In this document: positions 44,660 to 53,577 of the stretch, one piece after another | How positions within the stretch are numbered: the stretch's first letter is position 1 | Layout: every line of letters starts with the position of its first letter | Source: Micromonospora sp. WMMD1120 | Lineage (GTDB): Bacteria > Actinomycetota > Actinomycetes > Mycobacteriales > Micromonosporaceae | Direction: 5' to 3' | Assembly: GCF_029626235.1 (NCBI RefSeq) | Contig: NZ_JARUBO010000005.1 | Span: 5,366,001 to 5,430,000 of the forward strand | Length of the DNA: 64,000 nucleotides | Position numbers and translations under genes: made by a program | The notes under the pieces: model-generated | The model's input: the letters and a program-made list of their open reading frames with translations, nothing else | The model's database searches: none | Told to the model about the DNA's origin: nothing

Positions 44660-47461
44660 ATGTCGAGCCCCGCCGAGCGGTACGCAGCGGCGCGCCGCCG
44701 GGCCGCACAGGCCTCCGAGTTTCCGGCGCTGCACGAGTTCGCCCTCGATCTGGGGTTCGACCTCGACGATTTCCAGCGGGAGGCGTGCCAGTCGCTGGAG
44801 CGGGGCAGCGGCGTGCTGGTCTGCGCCCCCACCGGCGCCGGTAAGACGGTGGTCGGGGAGTTCGCCGTACACCTGGCGTTGCGCGGACGGCCCGACGACC
44901 CGGCGCCCGCCGTCGACGCGGCGACCCCGGCGGCCCGGCGCAAGTGCTTCTACACCACGCCGATCAAGGCGCTGTCGAACCAGAAGTACCACGACCTGGT
45001 GGCCCGCTACGGCGCCGACCAGGTCGGCCTGCTCACCGGTGACAACGCGATCAACGGCGACGCGCCGGTGGTGGTGATGACCACCGAGGTGCTGCGCAAC
45101 ATGCTCTACGCGGGTTCCAGCACGTTGCAGGGCCTGGCGTACGTGGTGATGGACGAGGTGCACTACCTGGCCGACCGGTTCCGTGGCGGGGTGTGGGAAG
45201 AGGTGATCATCCACCTGCCCGCCTCGGTCACGCTCGTCTCGTTGTCCGCGACCGTCTCCAACGCCGAGGAGTTCGCCGACTGGCTGGTCACCGTCCGCGG
45301 GGAGACCGCCGTGGTGGTCAGCGAGCACCGTCCGGTGCCGCTGTGGCAGCACATGCTCGTCGGCAGGCGGATGTTCGACCTGTTCCACGACGCCGACGCG
45401 GCCCGCAAGCACGACGTGCACCCGGAGTTGCTGCGCTACACCCGGGAGACCGTACGGCGGCTGGAGCTGGGCGAGGGTCGCAGCGCGGGGCCGGGGGCCG
45501 GCCGGCGTGGCCCGCGTTGGCGTGGCCCGCTGCGCCCGGACATCGTCGAGCGGCTGGACCGGGAGGGGCTGCTGCCGGCGATCCTGTTCATCTTCAGCCG
45601 GGCCGGCTGCGCCGCCGCCGTGCAGCAGTGCCTCGCGGCCGGGCTGCGGCTCACCTCACCGGACGAGCGGGCGGAGATCCGGCGGGTGGTCGAGTCCAAG
45701 GTGACCGCCATTCCGGGCGAGGACCTGTCGGTCCTGGGCTACTGGGAGTGGCTGGATGGTCTGGAGCGGGGCCTGGCCGCGCACCACGCCGGCATGCTGC
45801 CGGTGTTCAAGGAGGTCGTCGAGGAGCTGTTCGTCAGAGGGCTCGTCAAGGCGGTCTTCGCCACCGAGACCCTGGCGCTGGGCATCAACATGCCGGCCCG
45901 CTGCGTGGTGCTGGAACGCCTGGTGAAGTACAACGGCGAGGCGCACGTCGACCTGACGCCGGGGGAGTACACGCAGCTTACCGGGCGCGCCGGCCGCCGG
46001 GGCATCGACGTGGAGGGGCACGCCGTCGTGGTGTGGTCCCCGGAGACCGACCCCCGGCAGGTGGCCGGGCTCGCGTCGACCCGCACCTACCCGCTGCGCT
46101 CCAGCTTCCGGCCGTCGTACAACATGGCGGTGAACCTGGTCGGCTCGGTCGGCGCGGAGCCGGCCCGAGCCCTGCTGGAGTCGTCGTTCGCGCAGTTCCA
46201 GGCGGACCGGTCGGTGGTCGGCCTGGCCCGTCAGGTGCAGCGCAACACCGAGACCATCGAGGCGTACGGCGCGGAGGCCGCCTGCCACCACGGTGACTTC
46301 GACGAGTACTTCGCGCTGCGGGTGGCCATCGCCGACCGGGAGAAGGCCATCGCCCGGCAGGGGCAGACCCAGCGTAAGGCCGCCGCTGTGGCGTCGTTGG
46401 AGCGGTTGCGCGTCGGTGACGTCATCCGGGTGCCGTCGGGTCGGCGGGCCGGGCTGGCCGTCGTGCTGGACCCGGCGACCGGTGGCTTCGGTGAGCCCCG
46501 ACCGCTGGTGCTCACCCAGGACCGCTGGGCCGGGCGGGTCAGCCCCGGCGACTTCACCACCCCGGCGGAGGTGCTGGCCCGCATCCGGGTGCCCAAGCAC
46601 TTTAACCACCGCTCGCCGGCCGCCCGTCGCGACCTCGCCGCCGAGGTCAGCGGCACCGGTCTGGACCGGCACGGCGGGCGGCGCGGTGGCCGCTCGCGGC
46701 AGGTGAGCGGCGAGGACCACCGGATCACCCAGCTCCGCGGCGAGCTGCGCCGGCACCCCTGCCACGCCTGCCCGGAGCGGGAGGAGCACGCCCGCTGGGC
46801 GGAGCGGCGTCGACGGTTGGAGCGCGACACCGAGGAGCTGCGCCAGCGGGTCAGCGGACGTACCGGTTCGCTCGCGCGCACGTTCGACCGGATCGTGGCG
46901 TTGCTGACCGATCGCGGCTACCTCACCGGCGACGGCACGGTCACCGACGCCGGCCGGATGCTCGGTCGGATCTGGACCGAGGCGGACCTGCTGGTCGCCG
47001 AGTGCCTGCGTCGGGGCGTGTGGGACGGGTTGTCCCCGGCCGAGCTGGCCGCCGCGGTGTCGGTGGTGGTGTTCGAGGCGCGCCGCGACGTCGACGAGCG
47101 GGCGTCGCTGCCGCGCGGGCCGGTCGCGGACGCGGTGGACGAGACGCTGAAGCTGTGGGGGGAGATCGAGGCCGACGAGGCGGCGCGGGGGTTGACCGCG
47201 ACCCGGGAGCCGGATCTCGGTTTCGCCTGGCCGGTCTACCGGTGGGCGCGTGGTGAGGCGCTGGCCAAGGTGCTCGGCAGCGGGCACGAGATCGACGGTG
47301 AGATGCCCGCGGGCGACTTCGTCAGGTGGGCCCGCCAGGTCGTCGACCTGCTCGGTCAGCTCGCCGACTCCGGCGGCGCGGCACCGGAGCTGCGGTCGAC
47401 GGCCCGCCAGGCGATCGCGGCGGTCAACCGGGGTGTGCTGGCTTATCACACCTCGGCCTGA
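44660..47461 (+). CDS. helY: Ski2-like superfamily 2 RNA helicase HelY
   Basis: 933 residues. Walker A APTGAGKT (56-63), DEVH box VVMDEVHYLADRFRG, motif III SLSATVSNAEEFADW, motif VI TGRAGRRGIDVEGH. The C-terminal part holds an arch-like insertion, a Cys-containing HPCHACPEREEHARWAERRR element and a DSHCT domain. Ski2/Mtr4 relatives unwind RNA for degradation; the actinobacterial enzyme is poorly studied. Residues 272-288 have a Gly/Arg-rich insert (GEGRSAGPGAGRRGPRWRG). The location downstream of tatC matches M. tuberculosis. Confidence 0.95.
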   Translation: MSSPAERYAAARRRAAQASEFPALHEFALDLGFDLDDFQREACQSLERGSGVLVCAPTGAGKTVVGEFAVHLALRGRPDDPAPAVDAATPAARRKCFYTTPIKALSNQKYHDLVARYGADQVGLLTGDNAINGDAPVVVMTTEVLRNMLYAGSSTLQGLAYVVMDEVHYLADRFRGGVWEEVIIHLPASVTLVSLSATVSNAEEFADWLVTVRGETAVVVSEHRPVPLWQHMLVGRRMFDLFHDADAARKHDVHPELLRYTRETVRRLELGEGRSAGPGAGRRGPRWRGPLRPDIVERLDREGLLPAILFIFSRAGCAAAVQQCLAAGLRLTSPDERAEIRRVVESKVTAIPGEDLSVLGYWEWLDGLERGLAAHHAGMLPVFKEVVEELFVRGLVKAVFATETLALGINMPARCVVLERLVKYNGEAHVDLTPGEYTQLTGRAGRRGIDVEGHAVVVWSPETDPRQVAGLASTRTYPLRSSFRPSYNMAVNLVGSVGAEPARALLESSFAQFQADRSVVGLARQVQRNTETIEAYGAEAACHHGDFDEYFALRVAIADREKAIARQGQTQRKAAAVASLERLRVGDVIRVPSGRRAGLAVVLDPATGGFGEPRPLVLTQDRWAGRVSPGDFTTPAEVLARIRVPKHFNHRSPAARRDLAAEVSGTGLDRHGGRRGGRSRQVSGEDHRITQLRGELRRHPCHACPEREEHARWAERRRRLERDTEELRQRVSGRTGSLARTFDRIVALLTDRGYLTGDGTVTDAGRMLGRIWTEADLLVAECLRRGVWDGLSPAELAAAVSVVVFEARRDVDERASLPRGPVADAVDETLKLWGEIEADEAARGLTATREPDLGFAWPVYRWARGEALAKVLGSGHEIDGEMPAGDFVRWARQVVDLLGQLADSGGAAPELRSTARQAIAAVNRGVLAYHTSA

Positions 47462-47627
47462 CCGTCACTTTCGGTCACGACGGCCGATCGAATCGACGCA
47501 GCGTACCGTCACCGCGATGACACCCCCCGAATAGGGCCGAGGGTGCTATTGCGCCTGATCAGAGCACCCCTGATCATTGCCGCAGCGCCTCGTTGACGCG
47601 CCGGTAACGAATGGGGAGAAAGCCGCC

Positions 47628-48506
47628 GTGGCGGAAATCAATCACTTTGAGTACGGATGGATCACACCGGCGCTGAGCTACGCGCTGTCCGTGCTCGGTT
47701 CGGTGCTCGGCCTGATCTGTGCCGGGCGCATCCGTACCGCGCGGACCGCCGGCCAGCGGGCGTGGTGGGGTCTGCTCTCCGCCTGGGCGCTCGGCGGCAC
47801 CGCCATCTGGGCCATGCACTTCATGGCCATGCTCGGCTTCGCCGTGCGGAACACCCGGATCCGCTACGACGTGCCGCTCACCGTGGCCAGCACGGTCATC
47901 GCCGTCGTCGCCGTCGGTATCGGCCTGGCCGTCGTGGGCACCGGCCGGCTCAATCCGGTACGCCTGATCGCCGGCGGCGTCTTCACCGGCGCCGGGGTGG
48001 CCTCCATGCACTACACCGGCATGGCCGCGATGCGGCTCAACGGCACCCTCGGCTACGACACCCTGCGGGTGGTGCTCTCGGTGGTCATCGCCGTGGTGGC
48101 GGCCACCGTCGCGCTGTGGCTGGCGATGACCGTCCGGCGTGGGCTGGCCATCGTCGCCTCCGCGCTGGTCATGGGTGTCGCCGTGAACGGCATGCACTTC
48201 ACCGGGATGAGCGCCCTGTCCGTACACCGCCACGAAGGGACGGGCGAGGTGAGCGGCGCCGGAGTGAGCACGCTGCTGGTGCCGATCGTGCTGGCGGTGA
48301 TCTTCGGGGTGGTCGGGCTGCTCTACGCGCTGCTCGCCGCCCCGACCGACGACGACCGGGCCGCGTCCGCGTACCTCGATGGGCGGCGTACGCCGGAACG
48401 GCCGGCCGAGCCTGTTCCCGCCCCGGACCCGGTCGGCCTGCGGGCCCGCTCCACCCTCGGCCAGCCGGGCACCCCGTTCCCGTCCCGCCGGGACACCCCA
48501 CGCTGA
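47628..48506 (+). CDS. MHYT-domain integral membrane sensor
   Basis: 292 residues, seven or eight membrane helices. Three MHYT-type motifs lie at the membrane face: AIWAMHFMAM, GVASMHYTGMAA and VNGMHFTGMSAL. Proposed to bind copper and sense O2, CO or NO. No GGDEF/EAL or kinase domain is attached, so the output is unknown; the C-terminal 60 residues are disordered. GTG 47628 is chosen because GGGGAGAAA precedes it; the upstream in-frame ATG has no conserved sequence. Two CCTGATCA direct repeats lie upstream (47554-47576). Confidence 0.88.
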   Translation: MAEINHFEYGWITPALSYALSVLGSVLGLICAGRIRTARTAGQRAWWGLLSAWALGGTAIWAMHFMAMLGFAVRNTRIRYDVPLTVASTVIAVVAVGIGLAVVGTGRLNPVRLIAGGVFTGAGVASMHYTGMAAMRLNGTLGYDTLRVVLSVVIAVVAATVALWLAMTVRRGLAIVASALVMGVAVNGMHFTGMSALSVHRHEGTGEVSGAGVSTLLVPIVLAVIFGVVGLLYALLAAPTDDDRAASAYLDGRRTPERPAEPVPAPDPVGLRARSTLGQPGTPFPSRRDTPR

Positions 48507-48561
48507 CCCCTGCGGCGGACGCCGGCGTGCCGCGGGGGCGCGAGCACGCGCCTGAAACCGG

Positions 48562-49434
48562 TCAACTCGACGGGCGTCCGGGTCGACTCCGGTCGATGGT
48601 GAGGGTGGCCAGCAACCCGGGATGGTCGGTCGCCCCGCGCAGGGGCACCGACCTGCGGCAGCAGAGCGTGATGTCGGTGGTGGCCAGCAGGTGTTGCAGC
48701 CGGCCGTCGTCGATCCGCTGGTAGCCGGACGGCGTGCAGGACCGCACGTCCGGGTCGGCGTCGGCGCGGAGGTTGAGGTCGCCGGTCACCACGACGGGCT
48801 CGTACCCAAAGCGGCGGCTGAGCGCCGGCAGGATCATGTCGAGCAGGTGCCGGCACTGGGTGAGGGCGACCCGGTATCCGGTGGCCGCCAGGTGCGTCGT
48901 GCAGGCGAGCACGGCCCCGTCGACCTTGACGCAGAGCCAGGCGCGCACCTCCGGGTCCGCCAGGTCCTGCGTCGGGTGAACGCCGTCGTACACGGCGTAC
49001 GGGGTGCGCGGTGTCCGCAGGTGGGTCAGCAGCCCGACGCCGTACGGCTGGCCGTTGCGGCACCGGGTGTCGTCGCCGCTGGGGCGGTCCGGCGCCGCCC
49101 GGAACGCGGACACGATCGTCCGACCGGGGTGAACGGTGGCGAACACGCGTCGCAGCGCGGCGACGTCGCCCTGACACACCTCGTTCAGCGTCAGCAGATC
49201 GGGCGCCTCGGCGCGCACCACCTCGCTGGCCGTGGTCATCGCCCGGCCGGTGTAGCAGCCGGCGCGACCGCTGTTGCAGAGGTTCAGTTGGAGCACCCGC
49301 AGCACCAGGGGGCGCGCCGCGTCGCCGCCGGCGTCGGGGACGCTCGCCGGGGGTGTGGCGGGCAGCGCGGCGGCGGCGACCAGGCACCCGACGGCCAGGG
49401 CGCGGCGCAGGAGGCGGTGCGGTTCGACGGCCAC
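48562..49434 (-). CDS. Secreted endonuclease/exonuclease/phosphatase-family protein
   Basis: 290 residues. Signal peptide RRALAVGCLVAAAALPATPP. The EEP fold is recognisable from LRVLQLNLCNSGRAGC (Asn of the first motif), PDLLTLNEVCQGDV (catalytic Glu), LACTTHLAAT (His), EPVVVTGDLNLRADADP (GDLN) and GATDHPGLLATL (final DH). Metal-dependent phosphodiester or phosphomonoester hydrolase: nuclease, sphingomyelinase or inositol phosphatase are all possible. Cysteines in pairs suggest disulfides, fitting an extracellular enzyme. GTG start at 49434. Confidence 0.87.
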   Translation of the reverse strand: MAVEPHRLLRRALAVGCLVAAAALPATPPASVPDAGGDAARPLVLRVLQLNLCNSGRAGCYTGRAMTTASEVVRAEAPDLLTLNEVCQGDVAALRRVFATVHPGRTIVSAFRAAPDRPSGDDTRCRNGQPYGVGLLTHLRTPRTPYAVYDGVHPTQDLADPEVRAWLCVKVDGAVLACTTHLAATGYRVALTQCRHLLDMILPALSRRFGYEPVVVTGDLNLRADADPDVRSCTPSGYQRIDDGRLQHLLATTDITLCCRRSVPLRGATDHPGLLATLTIDRSRPGRPSS

Positions 49435-49522
49435 GCGGACTCCGGGTGCGCGGGGCGACTGTCGTCGCCCAGGTGCCGGTGATGGTACCGGCGGTCGGCC
49501 GCCGACCGCCGCCGCGCGTGGT

Positions 49523-49555
49523 CGAGGGGGTACGCGCGGTACGCGTACCCCCTCG
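49523..49555. terminator. Terminator of the SMP-30-like gene
   Basis: CGAGGGGGTACGCG (49523-49536) pairs perfectly with CGCGTACCCCCTCG (49542-49555), 5-nt loop. Confidence 0.88.
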
Positions 49556-49560
49556 GTCGC

Positions 49561-50499
49561 TCAGCGCGCGCGGACCGCGACGGCCGTGTACGGAGTGGTC
49601 GGGGTCGGCGGCGTGGTGAAGCGGCCGTTGGGCAGGTAGAGCCGGCCCAGGGCCGCGGCGACGGTGGTGGGCACGTCGAAGGCCGGGTCGGTGATGAGGC
49701 CGGTGAGCGTGCCGGCGGTGCCGGCGTGGTTGAGCCGCACCACGGCGACCTGGTTGAGGCGGTTCTGCACGACGTAGAGGGTGCGGCCGAGCAGCAGGAG
49801 CCCGTCGCCGTTGGTGAAGGTGTGACCGGGGACGTCCACGGCGGTGCTCACGCCGGTCGCCGGGTCGACCCGGTACAGCGTGCCGGTGGTGGACTGCACG
49901 ACGATCAGCGCCCGGCTGTCCGGTGTGGTGACGATGCCGTTGAGGTTCACCCCGGTGCCGACCTGCTGGTACGCGCCGGTCAGCGCGATGGTGGTGAACG
50001 CGTCGGCCGGTGGCAGCGCGCCGCCACGGCCGAGCGGCAGCCGGTAGAGCACCGGGCGGTTCGAGTCGGTGAAGTACGCGGCGTCGTGGGTCAGGACGAC
50101 GTCGTTGACGAACGTCGGGGCGGTGGCGAACTGGTAGCGGGCCAGCACCGCACCGGTGCGGGTGTCGAGCACACGGGCGTCGCCGGCCGTGCCGCCGGCC
50201 ACGAAGAGCCGACCGCGCCGGTCGACCTTGAGGCCCAGCGACGGGGTGCCGGTGGCCGCGCCGATCGTCGTGCCCCGGCCGCTGACCAGGTCGACGCGGT
50301 AGATCTCGCCGGTGGCGCGGGACCCGAAGTAGGCGTACCGGCCGGCGGTGGCGACGCCCTCGGGCTGGAAGCCGTCGGGGAGGGCGAGGAGCGTCGGCGG
50401 CGGCGCCGCGGGGTGCGCCTGGGCGGGCGCGACGGTGACGGAGGTCAGCAGCGCGGCGGTCAGCACGGCGCCGAGCGCGGTGCGGAGGGGACGGTTCAC
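49561..50499 (-). CDS. Secreted beta-propeller protein, SMP-30/gluconolactonase-like
   Basis: 312 residues. Signal peptide NRPLRTALGAVLTAALLTSV ending APAQA. About six blades: LPDGFQPEGVATAGRYAYFG, PSLGLKVDRRGRLFVAGG, FVNDVVLTHDAAYFTDSNRP, VNLNGIVTTPDSRALIVVQS and HTFTNGDGLLLLGRTLYVVQ. SMP-30-like propellers include lactonases; the metal ligands cannot be assigned here, and some relatives are only binding proteins. GTG 50499 follows AAGGAG; the frame stays open for 48 more codons without homology. Confidence 0.8.
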   Translation of the reverse strand: MNRPLRTALGAVLTAALLTSVTVAPAQAHPAAPPPTLLALPDGFQPEGVATAGRYAYFGSRATGEIYRVDLVSGRGTTIGAATGTPSLGLKVDRRGRLFVAGGTAGDARVLDTRTGAVLARYQFATAPTFVNDVVLTHDAAYFTDSNRPVLYRLPLGRGGALPPADAFTTIALTGAYQQVGTGVNLNGIVTTPDSRALIVVQSTTGTLYRVDPATGVSTAVDVPGHTFTNGDGLLLLGRTLYVVQNRLNQVAVVRLNHAGTAGTLTGLITDPAFDVPTTVAAALGRLYLPNGRFTTPPTPTTPYTAVAVRAR

Positions 50500-50658
50500 T
50501 GTGCTCCTTCCGGGCGGAGTCGCGGCACGAGCCGGGGTTTCCGCCTGGTTCACGGGGGCCAGGACCCGTTCCACTGTACGACCGCCGCCGCGCACCCGCC
50601 CGGCGTCACCGGCGCGGGCTGGGGTCCGCGCCGGTGACATCACCGGATGAGGTACGGG

Positions 50659-52986
50659 TCAGGCGTTGCGGACCAGCCGCCAGCGGTTGTCCGCGCTGCC
50701 GTTGTCGGAATCCTGGACGGCCTGCGCGCCGTACGCTGTCGAGCCGTTCAGGATGCCGAGCAGCTTGTTGCTGTTGACGTTGCGGATCTTGTAGGTCCCG
50801 TCGCCGTTGTCCACCAGGATCCACCGGTGGTCGGCGGTGCCGTTGTCCGCCCACTGCAGGACGCGGGCGTTGTCGGCGGTGGACATGTTCTCCACGCCGA
50901 GGACCTTGTTGCTGTTGACGTTGCGGAACCGGACCGCGTTGCCGTCGGTCACCAGCACCCAGTTGTGGTCGGCGGTGCCGGTGTCGCCCCACTGCACGGC
51001 CAGCCCGCCGTCCGCGGTGGACATGTTCTGGATGCCGAGGACCAGCCCGGTGCCGGCGTTGACCAGGCGGTAGCTGCCACCGGTGCTGCCGCCGCCGGTG
51101 TTCCAGTAGACGGTGTAGTTGTAGCCGTGCGCGTCCTGGAACGGGGCGAGGTTGACGGTGGACCCGTTGGCGCTCGCCGTGAACGCCAGCGAGCTGGTGC
51201 TGGTCCGGGTGATCGACGAGACGGTCAGCGCCGGCAGGGTGCTCAGCGTGGTGTTGCCGTAGTTGCCGGCGAGCACCGTCGGGCCGTACGTCACGGCGGC
51301 CACCGAGCTGTTGTCGTTGGCGGCCCGCATGACCACCCGCATCGGCAGCCGCACGGTGACGGTGTCACCCGCGGCCCAGGTGCGGGTGACCGTCGCGTAG
51401 CTGCCCGGCGTGGTGGCGACGCTCTGCACGGCGCCGTTCACGGCGATCGTCGCGCCACTGGTCCAGGCCGGGATGCGCACCCGGATGCTCCACGAGCCGC
51501 TCATCGACCCGGACAGGGTCAGGGTGGTGGTGTCCCCGACCGGGTAGGTGGTGCTCTGGGTGACCGTGATGCCGCGCTGCGACCAGGTCAGCACCGACGG
51601 CGTGAACAGGTTCACCGTCAACGTGGTGCCGTTGTAGAAGTAGATGGACTCCATCAACCTGGTGTTGATCTCCAGGCCGGTGCCCTGGCAGCACCAGAAG
51701 GAGTTGTAGTCGGTGCTCCAGGTGCCGCCGCCCCAGGCCGGACCCACACCCCGACGCCCGCCCGGCCGCAGCGGGGTGAAGTAGGTGATGTGGCCGTGGT
51801 TGTCGGCGGGGTTCTGCCCACCGATCAGGTGGTTGAGCAGCGCCCGCTCGTAGAAGTCGAAGAAGTCGACCCGGTTCGGGTCGAGCAGCCACAGCTCCCG
51901 GGTCAGCTTGAGCATGTTGTAGGTGTTGCACTGCTCGCAGGTGTCGTTGCTGAGGTAGCCGGCGATCGCGTTGGGCGCCCGGAAGTGCTCGGCCTGGCTG
52001 TTGCCACCGATGACGTAGGTGTGCGCGTTGACTGTCATGTTCCACGCGTTGGTGGCGATGTCCCGGTAGCGGGTGGTGCCGGTGGCCTTGTACTCGCGGG
52101 CCGCGCCGATCCACTTCGGCACCTGGGTGTTGGCGTGCAGCCCGGAGAGCTGGTCCTGGTTGTTCGCGAGCGGGTTGAACACGGCGGCGTGGTCGAAGCG
52201 CTGGGCCGTGGTGAGCCAGCGGCTGTCGCCGGTCTGCTGGTAGATGTCGGTGAGCACGTCGTTCATCCCGCCGAACTCGGTGCCCAGCATCGACTGCATC
52301 TGGCTGGAGCTGAGCCGGCTGGTGCGGGTGTCGACCCAGCCGGCGAGGTTCAGCAGGACCGTACGGGCCTGGGTGTTGCCGGTGTAGCGCCAGACGTCGA
52401 GCAGGCCGGCGAGCGTCTTGTGGATGCAGTAGTAGGGGACGTTGCCGTTGGACAGCGTCCGGGCCTCCAGGGCGGTGAAGTCGGACTCCGGGAAGCCGGA
52501 CAGGTAACCCGCGCCGAACCCGGCGGCGGAGTTGTTGGCCTGACACTTGGCCAGCTCGGCCACCATGTAGTTGGCCTTGTCCCGGCAGGTCGTGTCGCCC
52601 AGCACCGCGTACGCGTACGCCCACGCGGTGAGGAAGTGGCCCTGCATGTGGGTGCGGAACGGGAAGTTCGGCGCGTCCCAGCCACCGTTGGTGGCGGCGC
52701 CGTTGGTGGAGAGCCGGTGGTTGGCGCGGAAGTTGTAGAGCATCCGGTCCACGTCGACGAAGCGCAGGTAGTTGAGCGTCCGGCTCTGGTTGTCCATCCA
52801 GCGACCGGAGCTGAGGCGGACCTGACCGGGGTCGAACGCGTACGCCGAGACGCCGATGTCGGCACGCGCCGGCGGAACCACCGCGGCGCTGGCGCCGCTG
52901 GGGGCGACGGCGGCGCCGGTCGCGGAGAGCGCCACTGTGGCGCCGGCGGCCTGGAGCAGTTGACGGCGGCTGAGGGGTGGTGCCAT
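50659..52986 (-). CDS. Secreted GH127 beta-L-arabinofuranosidase with ricin-type lectin domain
   Basis: 775 residues. Tat signal SRRQLLQAAGATVALSATGA. The GH127 (DUF1680) barrel runs from about 40 to 600; CEQC supplies the acid/base Glu351 and Cys353, and FWCCQGTG Cys432 and Cys433, corresponding to Glu338, Cys340, Cys417 and Cys418 of the Bifidobacterium HypBA1 enzyme (zinc-Cys nucleophile). After GGGSTGG a ricin B-type domain (about 638-775) has three repeats with the NSNKVLGVENMSTADNA type. Releases L-arabinofuranose from arabinans or glycoproteins. GGAGG before ATG 52986. An operator-like 14-mer lies 138 nt upstream. Confidence 0.9.
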   Translation of the reverse strand: MAPPLSRRQLLQAAGATVALSATGAAVAPSGASAAVVPPARADIGVSAYAFDPGQVRLSSGRWMDNQSRTLNYLRFVDVDRMLYNFRANHRLSTNGAATNGGWDAPNFPFRTHMQGHFLTAWAYAYAVLGDTTCRDKANYMVAELAKCQANNSAAGFGAGYLSGFPESDFTALEARTLSNGNVPYYCIHKTLAGLLDVWRYTGNTQARTVLLNLAGWVDTRTSRLSSSQMQSMLGTEFGGMNDVLTDIYQQTGDSRWLTTAQRFDHAAVFNPLANNQDQLSGLHANTQVPKWIGAAREYKATGTTRYRDIATNAWNMTVNAHTYVIGGNSQAEHFRAPNAIAGYLSNDTCEQCNTYNMLKLTRELWLLDPNRVDFFDFYERALLNHLIGGQNPADNHGHITYFTPLRPGGRRGVGPAWGGGTWSTDYNSFWCCQGTGLEINTRLMESIYFYNGTTLTVNLFTPSVLTWSQRGITVTQSTTYPVGDTTTLTLSGSMSGSWSIRVRIPAWTSGATIAVNGAVQSVATTPGSYATVTRTWAAGDTVTVRLPMRVVMRAANDNSSVAAVTYGPTVLAGNYGNTTLSTLPALTVSSITRTSTSSLAFTASANGSTVNLAPFQDAHGYNYTVYWNTGGGSTGGSYRLVNAGTGLVLGIQNMSTADGGLAVQWGDTGTADHNWVLVTDGNAVRFRNVNSNKVLGVENMSTADNARVLQWADNGTADHRWILVDNGDGTYKIRNVNSNKLLGILNGSTAYGAQAVQDSDNGSADNRWRLVRNA

Positions 52987-53123
52987 GGGGAACCTCCAAG
53001 GGTGGCGGCAGCCCGACGGGACGGGTGGGGCCGGGTGTGGCGGAACCGCCGTCGCCGGCGGTGGGGGAGCCTGCTGCCGTGGACGCCGGGTGCCCACCTC
53101 GGCGTGTATCGCGGCACATCAAT

Positions 53124-53137
53124 GTGATCGCTAACAT
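53124..53137. promoter_or_regulatory. LacI-type operator of the GH127 gene
   Basis: TGTGATCGCTAACA: imperfect 14-bp palindrome with the CG centre and TGT/ACA ends of LacI-family sites, 138 nt before the start. Confidence 0.6.
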
Positions 53138-53449
53138 AGTTCGTCCTCACCGAGCCCGCAACCCCCGGACCGGCAGGCCCGATGCGGCGCGCCCCGGCGC
53201 CCGGCCGGCGCGGCGCGCGCCCGGCGCGGGCGGTGCGGCGCGACAGCGCCCGTCGAGGGGGTGGTGACGCGGTGTGCAGGGGTCGGCACCTCACTGGCCG
53301 TTGACGCCCGACGTGCCGCTCAGTACGGTGCATCGTAAATCGTGGATGTCACGGTCGATACCGCAATGCTGCCGAGTGGTTACGACGGTCATCTCGCATC
53401 GCGTGAAAATCCAGGTCACCCAGGGAAGGGGGTTGCCTCAACCGCAAGC

Positions 53450-53463
53450 TGTTAACGCTAACA
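53450..53463. promoter_or_regulatory. LacI-type operator of the GH43 gene
   Basis: TGTTAACGCTAACA: TGTTA and TAACA half sites around ACGC, 115 nt before the GH43 start. One mismatch from the ideal TGTTAGCGCTAACA. Confidence 0.7.
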
Positions 53464-53577
53464 CGGCCGTCGGTCGTGGTGCTCGGCGTGCGCCGGTGAC
53501 GCCGCTCGACCAACGGCCGGTGGCGGTGGCCCGGCGACCCGGAACCCGCGCACCGCGCACTCTCTGTGGGAGCAACA

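Larger units (their letters stand above)
52987..53577. other. Divergent regulatory region between the GH127 and GH43 genes
   Basis: No gene. Contains two operator-like palindromes (53124-53137 and 53450-53463), one for each gene. Promoters are not clear by eye; a lower-GC stretch lies at 53330-53460. The part 53160-53270 is extremely GC-rich and shows nothing else. Confidence 0.6.
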
